Below are positions 52,192 through 58,865 of a stretch of DNA of 64,000 bases, piece by piece (position 1 is the first letter of the stretch; every line of letters starts with the position of its first letter). A model generated the notes under the pieces. The model did no database searches and was not told the DNA's origin. It saw nothing but the letters and a program-made list of their open reading frames with translations. Position numbers and translations under genes: made by a program. This stretch comes from an uncultured Dehalococcoidia bacterium (GTDB taxonomy: Bacteria; Chloroflexota; Dehalococcoidia; Lucifugimonadales; CATOSD01). The DNA is taken from contig CATOSD010000001.1 of NCBI GenBank assembly GCA_951812395.1, positions 1,275,108 through 1,339,107 of the forward strand, given 5' to 3'.

Positions 52192-52788
52192 TCAGTCCTC
52201 GGTGCCTGTAGGGACGAGCGCCGCCACCTGAGGCCGCAGCCCAGTGATCACGGTGTCGAAGGAGGGGAGTCCTGGCACCAGCGGTCCGAGCCACTGCTCC
52301 CAAGTCTCTTCGACGTATGCAAGCATAGCTTCATGGAAGAAATCGCCTGGCCCCGTGAAGGACACACCTCGAATAGCACACTTCTCCCGCAGCACTGAGT
52401 CGAAGCCAGCTAGGTCCATTCGGTCCTTGTAGATTCCAAATACTCGCCAGAGGTCGTAACAGTCACGGGCTCGTGAACGGCTCCATCCGTGCCTCTCGAA
52501 CATGTCAGCCTGCTGCAGGAGCGCCCGCAGGTTGCGCCAACGCATGGGGAAGACGTACAACACCACGCCGTGAACGTCGAGCCAGTGTTCGCGTGTCAAG
52601 GCAAGCGTAGCGCGGCTTCGGTCGCGATAGACCAGGCCTAACTCAGTCACCAAGGCCGGGGGCAAGGTGAGGAAGCCGTTGTAGCCAGTGTCGATCACCG
52701 CTTCGATTTCCTGCGACTGGCCCGAGGGGCCTTGCACCGTAAGGCGAACGACGGCTTCATAGGCGTCGTTTACGACCCCCTTGATCAC
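52192..52788 (-). CDS. Chimeric ORF: clan AA aspartic protease + hydrolase-derived patch + AbiEii-like C-terminus
   Basis: A 198-codon frame starting at GTG 52788, which overlaps the preceding stop as GTGA. Residues 1-58 (VIKGVVNDAYEAVVRLTVQG...IDTGYNGFLTLPPAL...RATLA) match the first half of retroviral-type clan AA aspartic proteases (DTGYNG). Residues about 59-83 (LTREHWLDVHGVV, LYVFPMRWR) are nearly identical to part of the alpha/beta hydrolase at 54118. Residues about 84-198 (RSRARDCYDLWRVFGIYKDR, REKCAIRGVSFTGPGDFF, VEETWEQWLGPL) match the end of nucleotidyltransferase AbiEii/AbiGii toxins. All are in frame. It looks like a fused relic, though expression is possible. Confidence 0.7.
   Translation of the reverse strand: MIKGVVNDAYEAVVRLTVQGPSGQSQEIEAVIDTGYNGFLTLPPALVTELGLVYRDRSRATLALTREHWLDVHGVVLYVFPMRWRNLRALLQQADMFERHGWSRSRARDCYDLWRVFGIYKDRMDLAGFDSVLREKCAIRGVSFTGPGDFFHEAMLAYVEETWEQWLGPLVPGLPSFDTVITGLRPQVAALVPTGTED
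52534..52607 (-). repeat. Copy A of a 74-bp segment shared with the hydrolase gene
   Basis: Positions 52541-52585 are identical over 45 bases to 54389-54433. Over 52534-52607 versus 54382-54455 there are 7 differences in 74. The segment marks the junction between the aspartic protease and AbiEii-like parts of the chimeric ORF, in the same orientation and reading frame as in the source gene. Confidence 0.85.
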
Positions 52789-53102
52789 TCGGCCTTCCGA
52801 AGGGATCCGCCCCCAAAGCTGTACAGTGCCCGATAACCAACTCGCAAGCACCAAACGTCATAAGCGTCGGGGCATTGGGTGTGCAGGCGGTCCGTGGCGG
52901 CAATCTCGTCCTCGCCGATAGCCCAGCTTCCGCTATCCACATCGATGGCGACGACCTCTCCAAAGTGTTTCTCTTCGACCTGTGGACGGATGTCTCGCTC
53001 GTATATCTCGTCGCCCAGACGGGCCGTCTCTTCTTTCGGGCGGCTCGGCGGCATCGTGGGCCTGGCTCGGTGTGCGGACGCCGGGGTCTCTGCGTCTCTC
53101 AT
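52785..53102 (-). CDS. Hypothetical protein paired with clan AA protease (antitoxin-like)
   Basis: A 105-residue protein. ATG 53102 has GGAAGGGG 5 bases upstream; an earlier ATG at 53138 would add 12 residues. It begins MRDAETPASAHRARPTMPPS, then RLGDEIYERDIRPQVEEKHF, GEVVAIDVDSGSWAIGEDEI, AATDRLHTQCPDAYDVWCLR and ends YRALYSFGGGSLRKAE. From memory, proteins of this form commonly sit directly before clan AA protease genes in Chloroflexota and cyanobacteria. A small beta-alpha fold is likely. First gene of the operon that ends with the TIR-like gene; a possible -10 box TAGAAT lies at 53137-53142 on the minus strand. Confidence 0.72.
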   Translation of the reverse strand: MRDAETPASAHRARPTMPPSRPKEETARLGDEIYERDIRPQVEEKHFGEVVAIDVDSGSWAIGEDEIAATDRLHTQCPDAYDVWCLRVGYRALYSFGGGSLRKAE

Positions 53103-53506
53103 AGATCCCCCTTCCAAGTTTACTTTTAATTCCAACATTCTACCATTGTGCGGAAGCGTGATGCAGAGAAGAAGGGCCGCACACAGGGGCGGACGGTCCC
53201 ACCAGCTATGACTTGTACTGCTAGTGCCTAGTTAGTGCCTACAGACTGCCCAGCCACGTCCTTTAAATTTTGGATGGTTGTGTGAGAATCAACAGGACGA
53301 TTCCTCCCGCCCTTAGTCTGTATCGGCCGGCGTCTTCATCTTCAATGGTAGTCAACTTACAGCTTCCGGGAATGCTACCAGCAGTGTATACCCGGTGGTA
53401 CTACAATTGGTAAAGCAGAACATGCTATCTCGAGAATATTGGATGATGCTGCCAACCTCTGCGGTATTGGTATCTCGGACTGCTGACTCCACAGCGGAGG
53501 GTAGGT
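53103..53506. other. Non-coding gap between divergent genes
   Basis: About 400 low-GC bases with no gene recognised. It contains the direct repeat TAGTGCCTA-GT-TAGTGCCTA (about 53222-53241) and the leader of the Nudix gene (GGAGGG at 53498-53503). No tRNA-like or strongly structured element was seen. Confidence 0.5.
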
Positions 53507-53923
53507 ATGTCGAAAAGTACTCCACGGTTCGTGGTCAACGTCCAGTGTGCGGTGGTTAGGGACGGGCGTTACTTGATGATCGTGAGGGGCGACGGTGTGG
53601 GCCACGCCCCCGGTGTCCTGGCGTTCCCGGGTGGCAGGACCGAGACCGGTGACGGTCCGTCCGAAGTCTTGGAAGAGACCGGCGTGGTCGTATCACGGAA
53701 CCTGCAATACGTTCGGAGCAGTACGTTTGTGATTGCCGGCCTCGGGCATGTGGTAGATGTCCTGTTTCTCGCAGAGTACGAGTCGGGAGAGCCGACGATT
53801 ACGGATACGCTGGAGGTTGCGGATATCCTGTGGATGACCGCGGATGAGATACTTCGGCATCCGAAAACGCCGCCGTGGCTGAAGGTGAGCGTGGAGCAGG
53901 TGGAGAGCGTGAGGCGGCGTTGA
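53507..53923 (+). CDS. Nudix hydrolase family protein with shortened Nudix box
   Basis: A 138-residue protein, ATG 53507 preceded by GGAGGG. RFVVNVQCAVVRDGRYLMIV and HAPGVLAFPGGRTETGDGPS are standard Nudix openings. The box should read G-x5-E-x7-R-E-x-x-E-E-x-G; here the sequence passes from GGRTETGDGPSEVLEE straight to TGVVVS, about 8-9 residues short, with Ser in place of the Arg. An in-frame deletion between short VLEET-like repeats would explain it. The rest of the fold (VIAGLGHVVDVLFLAEYESG, LWMTADEIL) is intact. Pyrophosphohydrolase activity is doubtful. Confidence 0.78.
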   Translation: MSKSTPRFVVNVQCAVVRDGRYLMIVRGDGVGHAPGVLAFPGGRTETGDGPSEVLEETGVVVSRNLQYVRSSTFVIAGLGHVVDVLFLAEYESGEPTITDTLEVADILWMTADEILRHPKTPPWLKVSVEQVESVRRR

Positions 53924-54117
53924 CATCCCCATCCCCGAACATGTTCAGCCTATGTCCCCGGTCTATAGACCCCTGCGAGGGGGGAAGGGACTGGCGGGAT
54001 TGGGTGTGGCGCGGTTCGGGCTGTGGAGGGGACTGGTTGAATCGAGTGTGGTGTGGGGGCGGCACCCCCATCCTGACCTTCCCCCTGCGAGGGGGAAGGG
54101 ACTCTTTGGACAGGCTC
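53924..54117. repeat. Degenerate and intact GGGGGAAGG repeats
   Basis: One degenerate unit (53924-53990, with CCGGTCTATAGACCCCTGCG) and one intact hairpin (54064-54101), followed by CTCTTTGGACAGGCTCTTAA, a variant of the repeat's right end that reaches the stop of the hydrolase gene. Confidence 0.8.
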
Positions 54118-54816
54118 TTAACTCAGTTGGGTGCGTATCCAGGCGGCGGTTACGGAGGCGACCTCGGGGAGTGCGTTCGAGTTGTTGGCGCTCGACGCGG
54201 CGGGTAGGTCGTAATCATGGTCGGCGTCTTCGACTACGTGCAGAGTGGCGCGGTCGCCCAATTCGTCCAGCACGGGTTGAAGCTCGCCAAGATCGCAGAA
54301 TTCTTCGTCGCGGCCGCCCTGGACGAACAGCATGGGCGCCGGCACCCGGTGAAGATGGCCGACGGGATTCCCCAACAGGACGCGCCACCGCATGGGGAAG
54401 ACGTACAACACCACGCCGTGAACGTCGAGCCAGCGCTCGCGCGTGAGGGCGAGCGAGACGACCTGGCTGCTCATGGAGCGTCCGCCAAGGAATAGCGGGA
54501 GGTCGAGCGGCAGGTCCGCGACGGCGCACTTTGCCAGTGTTGTGGTGGACAGCAGGACTTCGAGAGGGTCGATCTTGTCCGGGGAGTAGTCGGCCATGCG
54601 CTCGCTGTACGGATAGTTGTAGCGGAAGGTCGCGATATTCTGATCGGCGAGCGCCGCGGCCATCCGGACCATCAGCGGCTCGTGTATCGGGGTCCCGGAG
54701 CCGTGACCCAGCATCATCAGGGCAATGGCGTCGTCCGGCTCGACCAGGACGGTGCTGATGCCGGACTCGCTTGAGGGGGAATCCAGCCGGCCCTGGGTTA
54801 CTTTCACGTTGACCAT
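54118..54816 (-). CDS. Alpha/beta hydrolase (dienelactone-hydrolase-like)
   Basis: A 232-residue protein, ATG 54816 with AGAGGTG 7 bases upstream. LMMLGHGSGTPIHEPLMVRM is the oxyanion-hole region, FLGGRSMSSQVVSLALTRE the nucleophile elbow (GRSMS), PMLFVQGGRDEEF the acid segment and VVEDADHDYDLP the His segment. It resembles the KANL3/Tex30-like alpha/beta hydrolases. The segment after the nucleophile (VHGVVLYVFPMRWRVLLG) is a native strand and is the source of the patch found in the chimeric ORF at 52192-52788. Confidence 0.85.
   Translation of the reverse strand: MVNVKVTQGRLDSPSSESGISTVLVEPDDAIALMMLGHGSGTPIHEPLMVRMAAALADQNIATFRYNYPYSERMADYSPDKIDPLEVLLSTTTLAKCAVADLPLDLPLFLGGRSMSSQVVSLALTRERWLDVHGVVLYVFPMRWRVLLGNPVGHLHRVPAPMLFVQGGRDEEFCDLGELQPVLDELGDRATLHVVEDADHDYDLPAASSANNSNALPEVASVTAAWIRTQLS
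54382..54455 (-). repeat. Copy B (source) of the 74-bp segment
   Basis: Within the alpha/beta hydrolase gene; partner of 52534-52607. The encoded residues fit the hydrolase fold, which suggests that this is the original copy. Confidence 0.8.
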
Positions 54817-55052
54817 TCTTGGGCACCTCTTTCACTGGCGTTGTTCATCTGGTGAATGGCCCCGCTGAACCTTGAGTGGTACTCGCGAAATGGTTCACAT
54901 CTTCCTGGACGATGAGCCCCCTTCGCCAGTCCGGGCTAAGAAAAGAAGGGGAATTATATCGAATCTTACCCACGTCACCTACGGGTTGGTGAGGTTGTGG
55001 TAGCAGTAGGCGCGCTCCATCGCTGGCATGGGCGGAAGGTGGTATAGTTGCG

Positions 55053-55313
55053 ATGATGGTCAAAGAGACACGGATAATCTTCGGGTTGGCCGATCTCCAA
55101 GCTGTGCGCCTCCAATGCAGTTCATGCTCAACGGAGGTTGTCGGCAAAGCGCTTGACTTCAAACTGCCCTCAGAATGCCCTATGTGCGGCACGAATTGGG
55201 ATACGTCGTCAGCTCTAAACCGAGACCTAATCCGGGCTGTTCGAGCCGTGCTGAGAGCGGATGGGTTGCCGATGACAGTTCGCTTTGAGATCGACGGCGA
55301 CGAAGCGTCGTAA
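55053..55313 (+). CDS. Small zinc-ribbon hypothetical protein
   Basis: An 86-residue protein beginning MMVKETRIIFGLADLQAVRL. Two Cys pairs, CSSC and CPMC, about 25 residues apart suggest one zinc ribbon. The second half, SALNRDLIRAVRAVLRADGL, is an amphipathic helix, ending in TVRFEIDGDEAS. Low GC. Converges on the lipoprotein gene with 4 bases between the stops. No family recognised. A TATAGT lies 7 bases before the ATG, so the transcript may be nearly leaderless. Confidence 0.6.
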   Translation: MMVKETRIIFGLADLQAVRLQCSSCSTEVVGKALDFKLPSECPMCGTNWDTSSALNRDLIRAVRAVLRADGLPMTVRFEIDGDEAS

Positions 55314-55317
55314 CTGG

Positions 55318-55674
55318 CTAGTTGATAGTCAGCAACTCTGCTTCGCAGGTCCCGTTATCCACCAAGGCGACCGCCGTGTTGCGAACCATGCCGCCGAATG
55401 CGTTGCGAGCTCCAAACTCCATGATAACGGTATGCTTATCCGTAATGCCGTCAACCGGGGTAATCTTCGTCTCGAATGTCTCCATACTGTTGGGGTCATT
55501 GAGTTGGACCTTCACCAGTTCTTCCAATCCGTTGTGGTGTCCATCCCAGGCACTCAGGCAGTGGAACCCCTTCCTACGATCCTCCACCCTTTTCGCTTGC
55601 TCTTCCTCTGACACCCCACACCCTACCAACAGCGTCGCGGCGATGATCAACGTCCACAGTATCCACTTCTTCAC
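55318..55674 (-). CDS. Putative small lipoprotein
   Basis: A 118-residue protein starting at GTG 55674 (MKKWILWTLIIAATLLVGC). Residues 1-18 are a signal peptide with lipobox LVGC, Cys19, so the mature protein is lipid-anchored outside the membrane. The mature part has FHCLSAWDGHHNGLEELVKV, QLNDPNSMETFETKITPVDG and MEFGARNAFGGMVRNTAVAL, a pattern I know from small, often phage- or plasmid-linked, hypothetical proteins. The ribosome site AAGGGGG (6 bases before GTG) lies inside a long possible helix of the leader (next entry), so translation is probably controlled by RNA structure. Confidence 0.75.
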   Translation of the reverse strand: MKKWILWTLIIAATLLVGCGVSEEEQAKRVEDRRKGFHCLSAWDGHHNGLEELVKVQLNDPNSMETFETKITPVDGITDKHTVIMEFGARNAFGGMVRNTAVALVDNGTCEAELLTIN

Positions 55675-55821
55675 GGAAGGCCCCCTTGCGGCGAGGATTC
55701 AGCATCTTTGCCACAAGCTGCTTCTCCCGGTCATGGGCCGCAAGGGGGCGTGAATACGCCAAACCCTAGCAACCCACGACCCCGCCAAGAGGCGGGCGGG
55801 CTAACAGCTTGTGGCAAAGCT
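55675..55821 (-). promoter_or_regulatory. Structured leader with interleaved (pseudoknot-type) helices burying the ribosome site
   Basis: On the minus-strand transcript, in order: B' CTTTGCCACAAGCTG (55819-55805); hairpin CCCGCC-TCTT-GGCGGG (55796-55781); hairpin GGCGT-ATTC-ACGCC (55760-55747); A' GCCCCCTTGCGGC (55749-55737); B CAGCTTGTGGCAAAG (55720-55706); A GCCGCAAGGGGGC (55692-55680). A pairs with A' over 13 bp and B with B' over 15 bp, both perfect, in the order B'-A'-B-A. The Shine-Dalgarno AAGGGGG is part of A. The layout suits a switch in which A/A' pairing blocks translation of the lipoprotein. Confidence 0.6.
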
Positions 55822-55827
55822 ACCGGC

Positions 55828-55857
55828 ATGGTACACCAGAGAGAAAAGGGTTGACAA
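55828..55857 (-). promoter_or_regulatory. Promoter of the lipoprotein leader
   Basis: Minus strand: TTGTCA (55857-55852, 5/6), 18-base spacer, TACCAT (55833-55828). The start site near 55821 would place helix strand B' at the very 5' end of the RNA. Confidence 0.55.
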
Positions 55858-55880
55858 GATGCACGCTGTGGTGTGAACAT
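55851..55880 (+). promoter_or_regulatory. Promoter of the small-protein operon
   Basis: A perfect TTGACA (55851-55856) overlaps the divergent -35 box (TTGACAA read both ways). After 18 bases comes GAACAT (55875-55880), preceded by TGT as an extended -10. Confidence 0.5.
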
Positions 55881-55898
55881 GGCATCAGGAGGACAACA

Positions 55899-56087
55899 AT
55901 GGCAACACTGGATGCACGGGTTGACAAGCTGGAGCAGGAACAGGCCAACATCCTCTACGTGATGGGGGTCAACCATCATGCCATACTGACTGCGCTAGGC
56001 AACCTCGACCGGAAGTTCGACCGGCTGGAGCAGGACGTGCAGGGCCTCAAGACTGATATGCAGGAAGTCTTGAGGCTACTGCGGTAG
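55899..56087 (+). CDS. Small coiled-coil protein, 62 aa
   Basis: ATG 55899 follows AGGAGGACAACA. MATLDARVDKLEQEQANILY, then VMGVNHHAILTALGNLDRKF and DRLEQDVQGLKTDMQEVLRL. Heptads (L/V/I at a and d) run over most of the length, so it should form a coiled-coil oligomer. First of three tiny genes with the same strong type of ribosome site. Function unknown; similar short coiled-coil proteins occur in mobile elements. Confidence 0.65.
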   Translation: MATLDARVDKLEQEQANILYVMGVNHHAILTALGNLDRKFDRLEQDVQGLKTDMQEVLRLLR

Positions 56088-56097
56088 GAGGACGAAC

Positions 56098-56223
56098 ATG
56101 GCGAAAGAAACGAAGAAGCCGAAAGGCCGCCCGGTCAAGCCGTACCTGTCCATCCCCGACACCTACGAGAACATCGTCAAGGCGCTGGTGAAGCCGGTCA
56201 AAAAGGACGGGGAGGACGACTGA
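56098..56223 (+). CDS. Tiny basic protein with AT-hook-like motif, 41 aa
   Basis: ATG 56098 follows TAGGAGGACGAAC. It reads MAKETKKPKGRPVKPYLSIP then DTYENIVKALVKPVKKDGED-D. KPKGRPVKPY resembles an AT-hook (GRP core between basic residues), followed by a short amphipathic helix. It lies 10 bases after the 62-aa gene and 1 base before the 72-aa gene, so it is translated as part of the operon. Possible small DNA-binding protein. Confidence 0.6.
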   Translation: MAKETKKPKGRPVKPYLSIPDTYENIVKALVKPVKKDGEDD

Positions 56224-56224
56224 T

Positions 56225-56443
56225 ATGGCGACCACCAGCGGAGTCACGCGGCAGGATCTGGACGACCTCCGAGACGAACTCAAGGCCGACATAGCGAGGG
56301 TTGACGGCAAGGTTGATATTTTGGAGGGGAAGGTCGATGCTCTGGCTGCGCAAGTGACTGAGCTACGTGAGGAACTCCGTCAGGACCGGGCAGAAAACAG
56401 GGCGCAGTACACGGAGATAATCGGCTACTTGAAACCGGACTAA
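56225..56443 (+). CDS. Small coiled-coil protein, 72 aa
   Basis: MATTSGVTRQDLDDLRDELK, then ADIARVDGKVDILEGKVDAL and AAQVTELREELRQDRAENRA, ending QYTEIIGYLKPD. Highly charged heptad repeats throughout; it resembles the hypothetical coiled-coil proteins linked to phage or plasmid genes and may pair with the 62-aa protein. Starts one base after the 41-aa gene's stop; GGAGGACGACTGAT supplies the ribosome site inside the upstream gene. Confidence 0.65.
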   Translation: MATTSGVTRQDLDDLRDELKADIARVDGKVDILEGKVDALAAQVTELREELRQDRAENRAQYTEIIGYLKPD

Positions 56444-56447
56444 GTGC

Positions 56448-56476
56448 TTGCATCCTGGCCGCTTTTATGGTACAAT
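56448..56476 (+). promoter_or_regulatory. Promoter of the transposase, possibly hybrid
   Basis: TTGCAT (56448-56453), 17-base spacer, TACAAT (56471-56476). If the IS left end is near 56457, the -35 box lies in the flanking DNA and the -10 box inside the element. Confidence 0.6.
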
Positions 56477-57467
56477 CTTACCCAAGACAAGGGGGTAAGA
56501 GATGGCACAGAAAGCGCCGGGCAAGCACTACCGCAAGGGCGTCACTCTGATGGACGCACTCAAGCGTTTCTCCGACGAGGCGGCGGTCGAGCAGGAGTTC
56601 ATCGCGGCCCGCTGGCCGGATGGGGTGGCCTGCCCCAAGTGTGCCTCTCTGAACGTCCAGGAACGTCCGACACGCAAGCCTCAGCCGTTCCGCTGCCGGG
56701 ACTGCCGGAAGGACTTCTCGGTCAAGACCGGAACGGTGATGCAAGGCTCCAACCTTCCCCTGTCCAAGTGGGCATTGGCTGCGTTCCTGATGAGCACCAA
56801 CCTCAAGGGTGTGTCCAGCATGAAGCTACACCGTGACCTCGGCATCACTCAGAAGACGGCCTGGCACCTGGCGCACCGCATCCGTAAGGCGTGGGAGGAC
56901 AACGGCGGGCTATTCTCCGGGCCGGTCGAAGTGGACGAAACCTACATCGGCGGCAAGGAAGCTAACAAGCATGCGAGCAAGCGGCAGCATCTCGGACGCG
57001 GGCCGGTCGGCAAGACTCCCGTGGTCGGCATGAAAGACCGCGAGACGAACCAGATCACCAGCGAAGTTGTTGAGCGTACAGACGCCCCGACACTACAGGG
57101 ATTCGTGGAGCGCAACACTGAGCCAGAGGCGATGGTCTACACCGACGAAGCGCGGGCCTACAGGGGCGTCAATAGGCCGCACGAAGCCGTCAAGCACAGC
57201 GTTTCGGAGTACGCCAGAGGTATGGCCCACACGAACGGCATTGAGAGCCATTGGGCCATGCTTACACGGGGCATCATCGGAACATACCACCACACAAGCC
57301 GGAAGCACCTACACCGCTACGCTACCGAGTTCGCTGGCAGACACAACGCGCGGCCCCTGGACACCGACGACCAACTCAGGAACCTCATGGCAGGGATGGA
57401 CGGCAAGCGCCTCCGCTACGAGGACTTGATTGGGTAACACCCGATATAATTCCCAAAAGAAGCGGTC
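56457..57467 (+). mobile_element. IS1595-type insertion sequence (ends approximate)
   Basis: Ends are proposed from the partial inverted match GGCCGCTTTTATGGTACAAT on the left (56457 on) and GACCGCTTCTTTTGGGAATT on the minus strand at the right (from 57467). Shared bases are mainly G-CCGCTT-TT. The 8-base flanks (TGCATCCT, GGCGATTA) do not match, so no target duplication is seen. About 1.0 kb fits the family. The three small upstream genes lie outside these ends. Confidence 0.45.
56502..57437 (+). CDS. IS1595 family transposase
   Basis: A 311-residue protein with an intact frame, ATG 56502. An N-terminal zinc ribbon is formed by CPKC (44-47) and CRDC. The ISXO2-like DDE domain shows VEVDETYIGGKEANKHASKR (first Asp), MVYTDEARAYRGVNRPHEAV (second Asp) and HTNGIESHWAMLTRGIIGTY (Glu in place of the last acid). 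LSKWALAAFLMSTNLKGVSS is also typical. All catalytic residues are present, so the element could still be active. Confidence 0.93.
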   Translation: MAQKAPGKHYRKGVTLMDALKRFSDEAAVEQEFIAARWPDGVACPKCASLNVQERPTRKPQPFRCRDCRKDFSVKTGTVMQGSNLPLSKWALAAFLMSTNLKGVSSMKLHRDLGITQKTAWHLAHRIRKAWEDNGGLFSGPVEVDETYIGGKEANKHASKRQHLGRGPVGKTPVVGMKDRETNQITSEVVERTDAPTLQGFVERNTEPEAMVYTDEARAYRGVNRPHEAVKHSVSEYARGMAHTNGIESHWAMLTRGIIGTYHHTSRKHLHRYATEFAGRHNARPLDTDDQLRNLMAGMDGKRLRYEDLIG

Positions 57468-57480
57468 GGCGATTAGGGGG

Positions 57481-58029
57481 TTATGCCTGCGGCTTGACGG
57501 CGAGGCCGGCGATGTCACTCCAGCCGTAGGAGACTTCCTGGAGGTGTGCGTCTCCGAATGTGACGGTCTTTCTGCCGACGGGCTCGCCTCTCAGCGATTC
57601 GTAGAATCGGCACGCGGGGTGGTTGTCTTCCAGGACCCAGAGTAGCATCGAGCTGAATCCGTGTTCCAGCAGTCGCTGAGTCACGGTCGATACAAGGCGG
57701 CGACCCAGACCAATGGTCTGGTGCTGTTGAAGTATGTAGATGGCGTAGAGTTCGGCCCGGTAGATCGAATTGCCTTCGCGTTCCGGTCCTGCGCTGGCGA
57801 AGCCGACGACTTCGCCGCTTTCGGTTTCTGCGACGAAGATGCTCGTGGCGGTTCTGGCTGCTGTCAGGGCCTCGTGCCACATCGACTCCCTGTCGCGATA
57901 CGAGAGGTTGGCGAGGTACTCGGCGGGCACGATGCCTTGATAGGTGGTCCGCCAGGAGTCGACGTGGACCCTTGCGATGGGGCCGGCGTCGGCGGGACTG
58001 GCTGTTCTGATGGTTACGTTCGCGGCCAC
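57481..58029 (-). CDS. GNAT family N-acetyltransferase
   Basis: A 182-residue protein if started at GTG 58029 (VAANVTIRTASPADAGPIAR); TTG 58092 would add 21 residues but lacks a ribosome site. ARVHVDSWRTTYQGIVPAEY is typical of GNATs, ELYAIYILQQHQTIGLGRRL holds the acetyl-CoA pyrophosphate loop (Q-x-x-G-x-G/R variant), and LWVLEDNHPACRFYESLRGE is motif B with the Tyr. The substrate may be a small molecule, such as an antibiotic or amino acid, but is not inferable. Right-hand neighbour of the IS. Confidence 0.88.
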   Translation of the reverse strand: MAANVTIRTASPADAGPIARVHVDSWRTTYQGIVPAEYLANLSYRDRESMWHEALTAARTATSIFVAETESGEVVGFASAGPEREGNSIYRAELYAIYILQQHQTIGLGRRLVSTVTQRLLEHGFSSMLLWVLEDNHPACRFYESLRGEPVGRKTVTFGDAHLQEVSYGWSDIAGLAVKPQA

Positions 58030-58231
58030 TTCCTCACCTGGCGCCCAGAGTGCATGCGCGCCATGTTCGGCTTCCTTTTCAGTGGTAGTCAACTGTGTCG
58101 ACTGGGGCGGGCCCCGCGTCGGTCCACATGAAGCGGATGCGCTATCTCTTGTTGACGCGAATACTGTGTTGCCGGCTTCGACTCCGGTCAGGCTTTCGAG
58201 GCGGTTGGCAGGGGACCTCAGGGGCGCGGCG

Positions 58232-58864
58232 TCAGGCGGTGACCTGGTAGGCCCAGATGCGGTGTACCACGTCGGGCTCGCCCTTGGGCAGGGGGTAGTA
58301 GGGCTCGGATAGCTCGGCCAGCTTCCATTGCCCGTCTTCTTCCAGGCCCGCTTGGTGTTCTTTGAACCCGCCCTCTTCGTAAAGGTCCACGCGCAGGCTG
58401 AACACTACGAATCCGCCGGGCCGGGTGATTCGAGCCAGCTCGTCGAAAGCGTGGGCCGGGGCGTGGCCGGTGGTGAAGACTCCTACGCTGATGACGGCGT
58501 CGAAGGAATCGGTGTCGTAGCCCAGCTCCTCCCCGAGCGTCATCTGGCGCATGTCTTTGTAGAGGCCCTTCTGGCGGGCTTCCTCCAGCATCCCCAGGGA
58601 GAGGTCGATGGCGTAGATGTTCCTGTACCCCAGCTTCGCCAGGCATTCGCCCACCAGTCCGGTGCCCGCTCCCGCGTCGAGTATCTTGCTTCCGGCGGGG
58701 ACGTGCTTGGCGAACAGTTCGGTCGCTGTCTGCGGGGCGTTCCAGGCGAACTCCTCGGCCAGGTCTTTGTCGTATTGCGCGGCCCATTCGTCGTAACGCT
58801 CCTCCAGCTCCTGGTTGGAGGAGGAGGAGTACACCCACTGGACCCTGTTGTGACTTTCTTGCAT
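58232..58864 (-). CDS. SAM-dependent methyltransferase (class I)
   Basis: A 210-residue protein, ATG 58864 after AGGAAGTAAC. NQELEERYDEWAAQYDKDLA is the family opening, ILDAGAGTGLVGECLAKLGY is motif I (GxGxG), IDLSLGMLEEARQKG holds the acidic ribose-binding Asp, and SFDAVISVGVFTTGHAPAHA then RITRPGGFVVFSLRVDLYEE are motifs III-IV. It starts one base after the upstream methyltransferase stop, so the two genes are coupled. Similar to human METTL27-like proteins; substrate unknown. Confidence 0.88.
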   Translation of the reverse strand: MQESHNRVQWVYSSSSNQELEERYDEWAAQYDKDLAEEFAWNAPQTATELFAKHVPAGSKILDAGAGTGLVGECLAKLGYRNIYAIDLSLGMLEEARQKGLYKDMRQMTLGEELGYDTDSFDAVISVGVFTTGHAPAHAFDELARITRPGGFVVFSLRVDLYEEGGFKEHQAGLEEDGQWKLAELSEPYYPLPKGEPDVVHRIWAYQVTA

Positions 58865-58865
58865 G

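Noticed and set aside
54118..54456. The hydrolase/chimera similarity as evidence of shared protein ancestry
   Set aside because: The match is only 74 bp with abrupt ends, at near-identity, between proteins that are otherwise unrelated; local DNA copying explains it better.
56449..57475. Exact IS1595 ends with target-site duplication
   Set aside because: Only a partial inverted match of the ends was found, and the 8-base flanks differ, so exact boundaries cannot be claimed.
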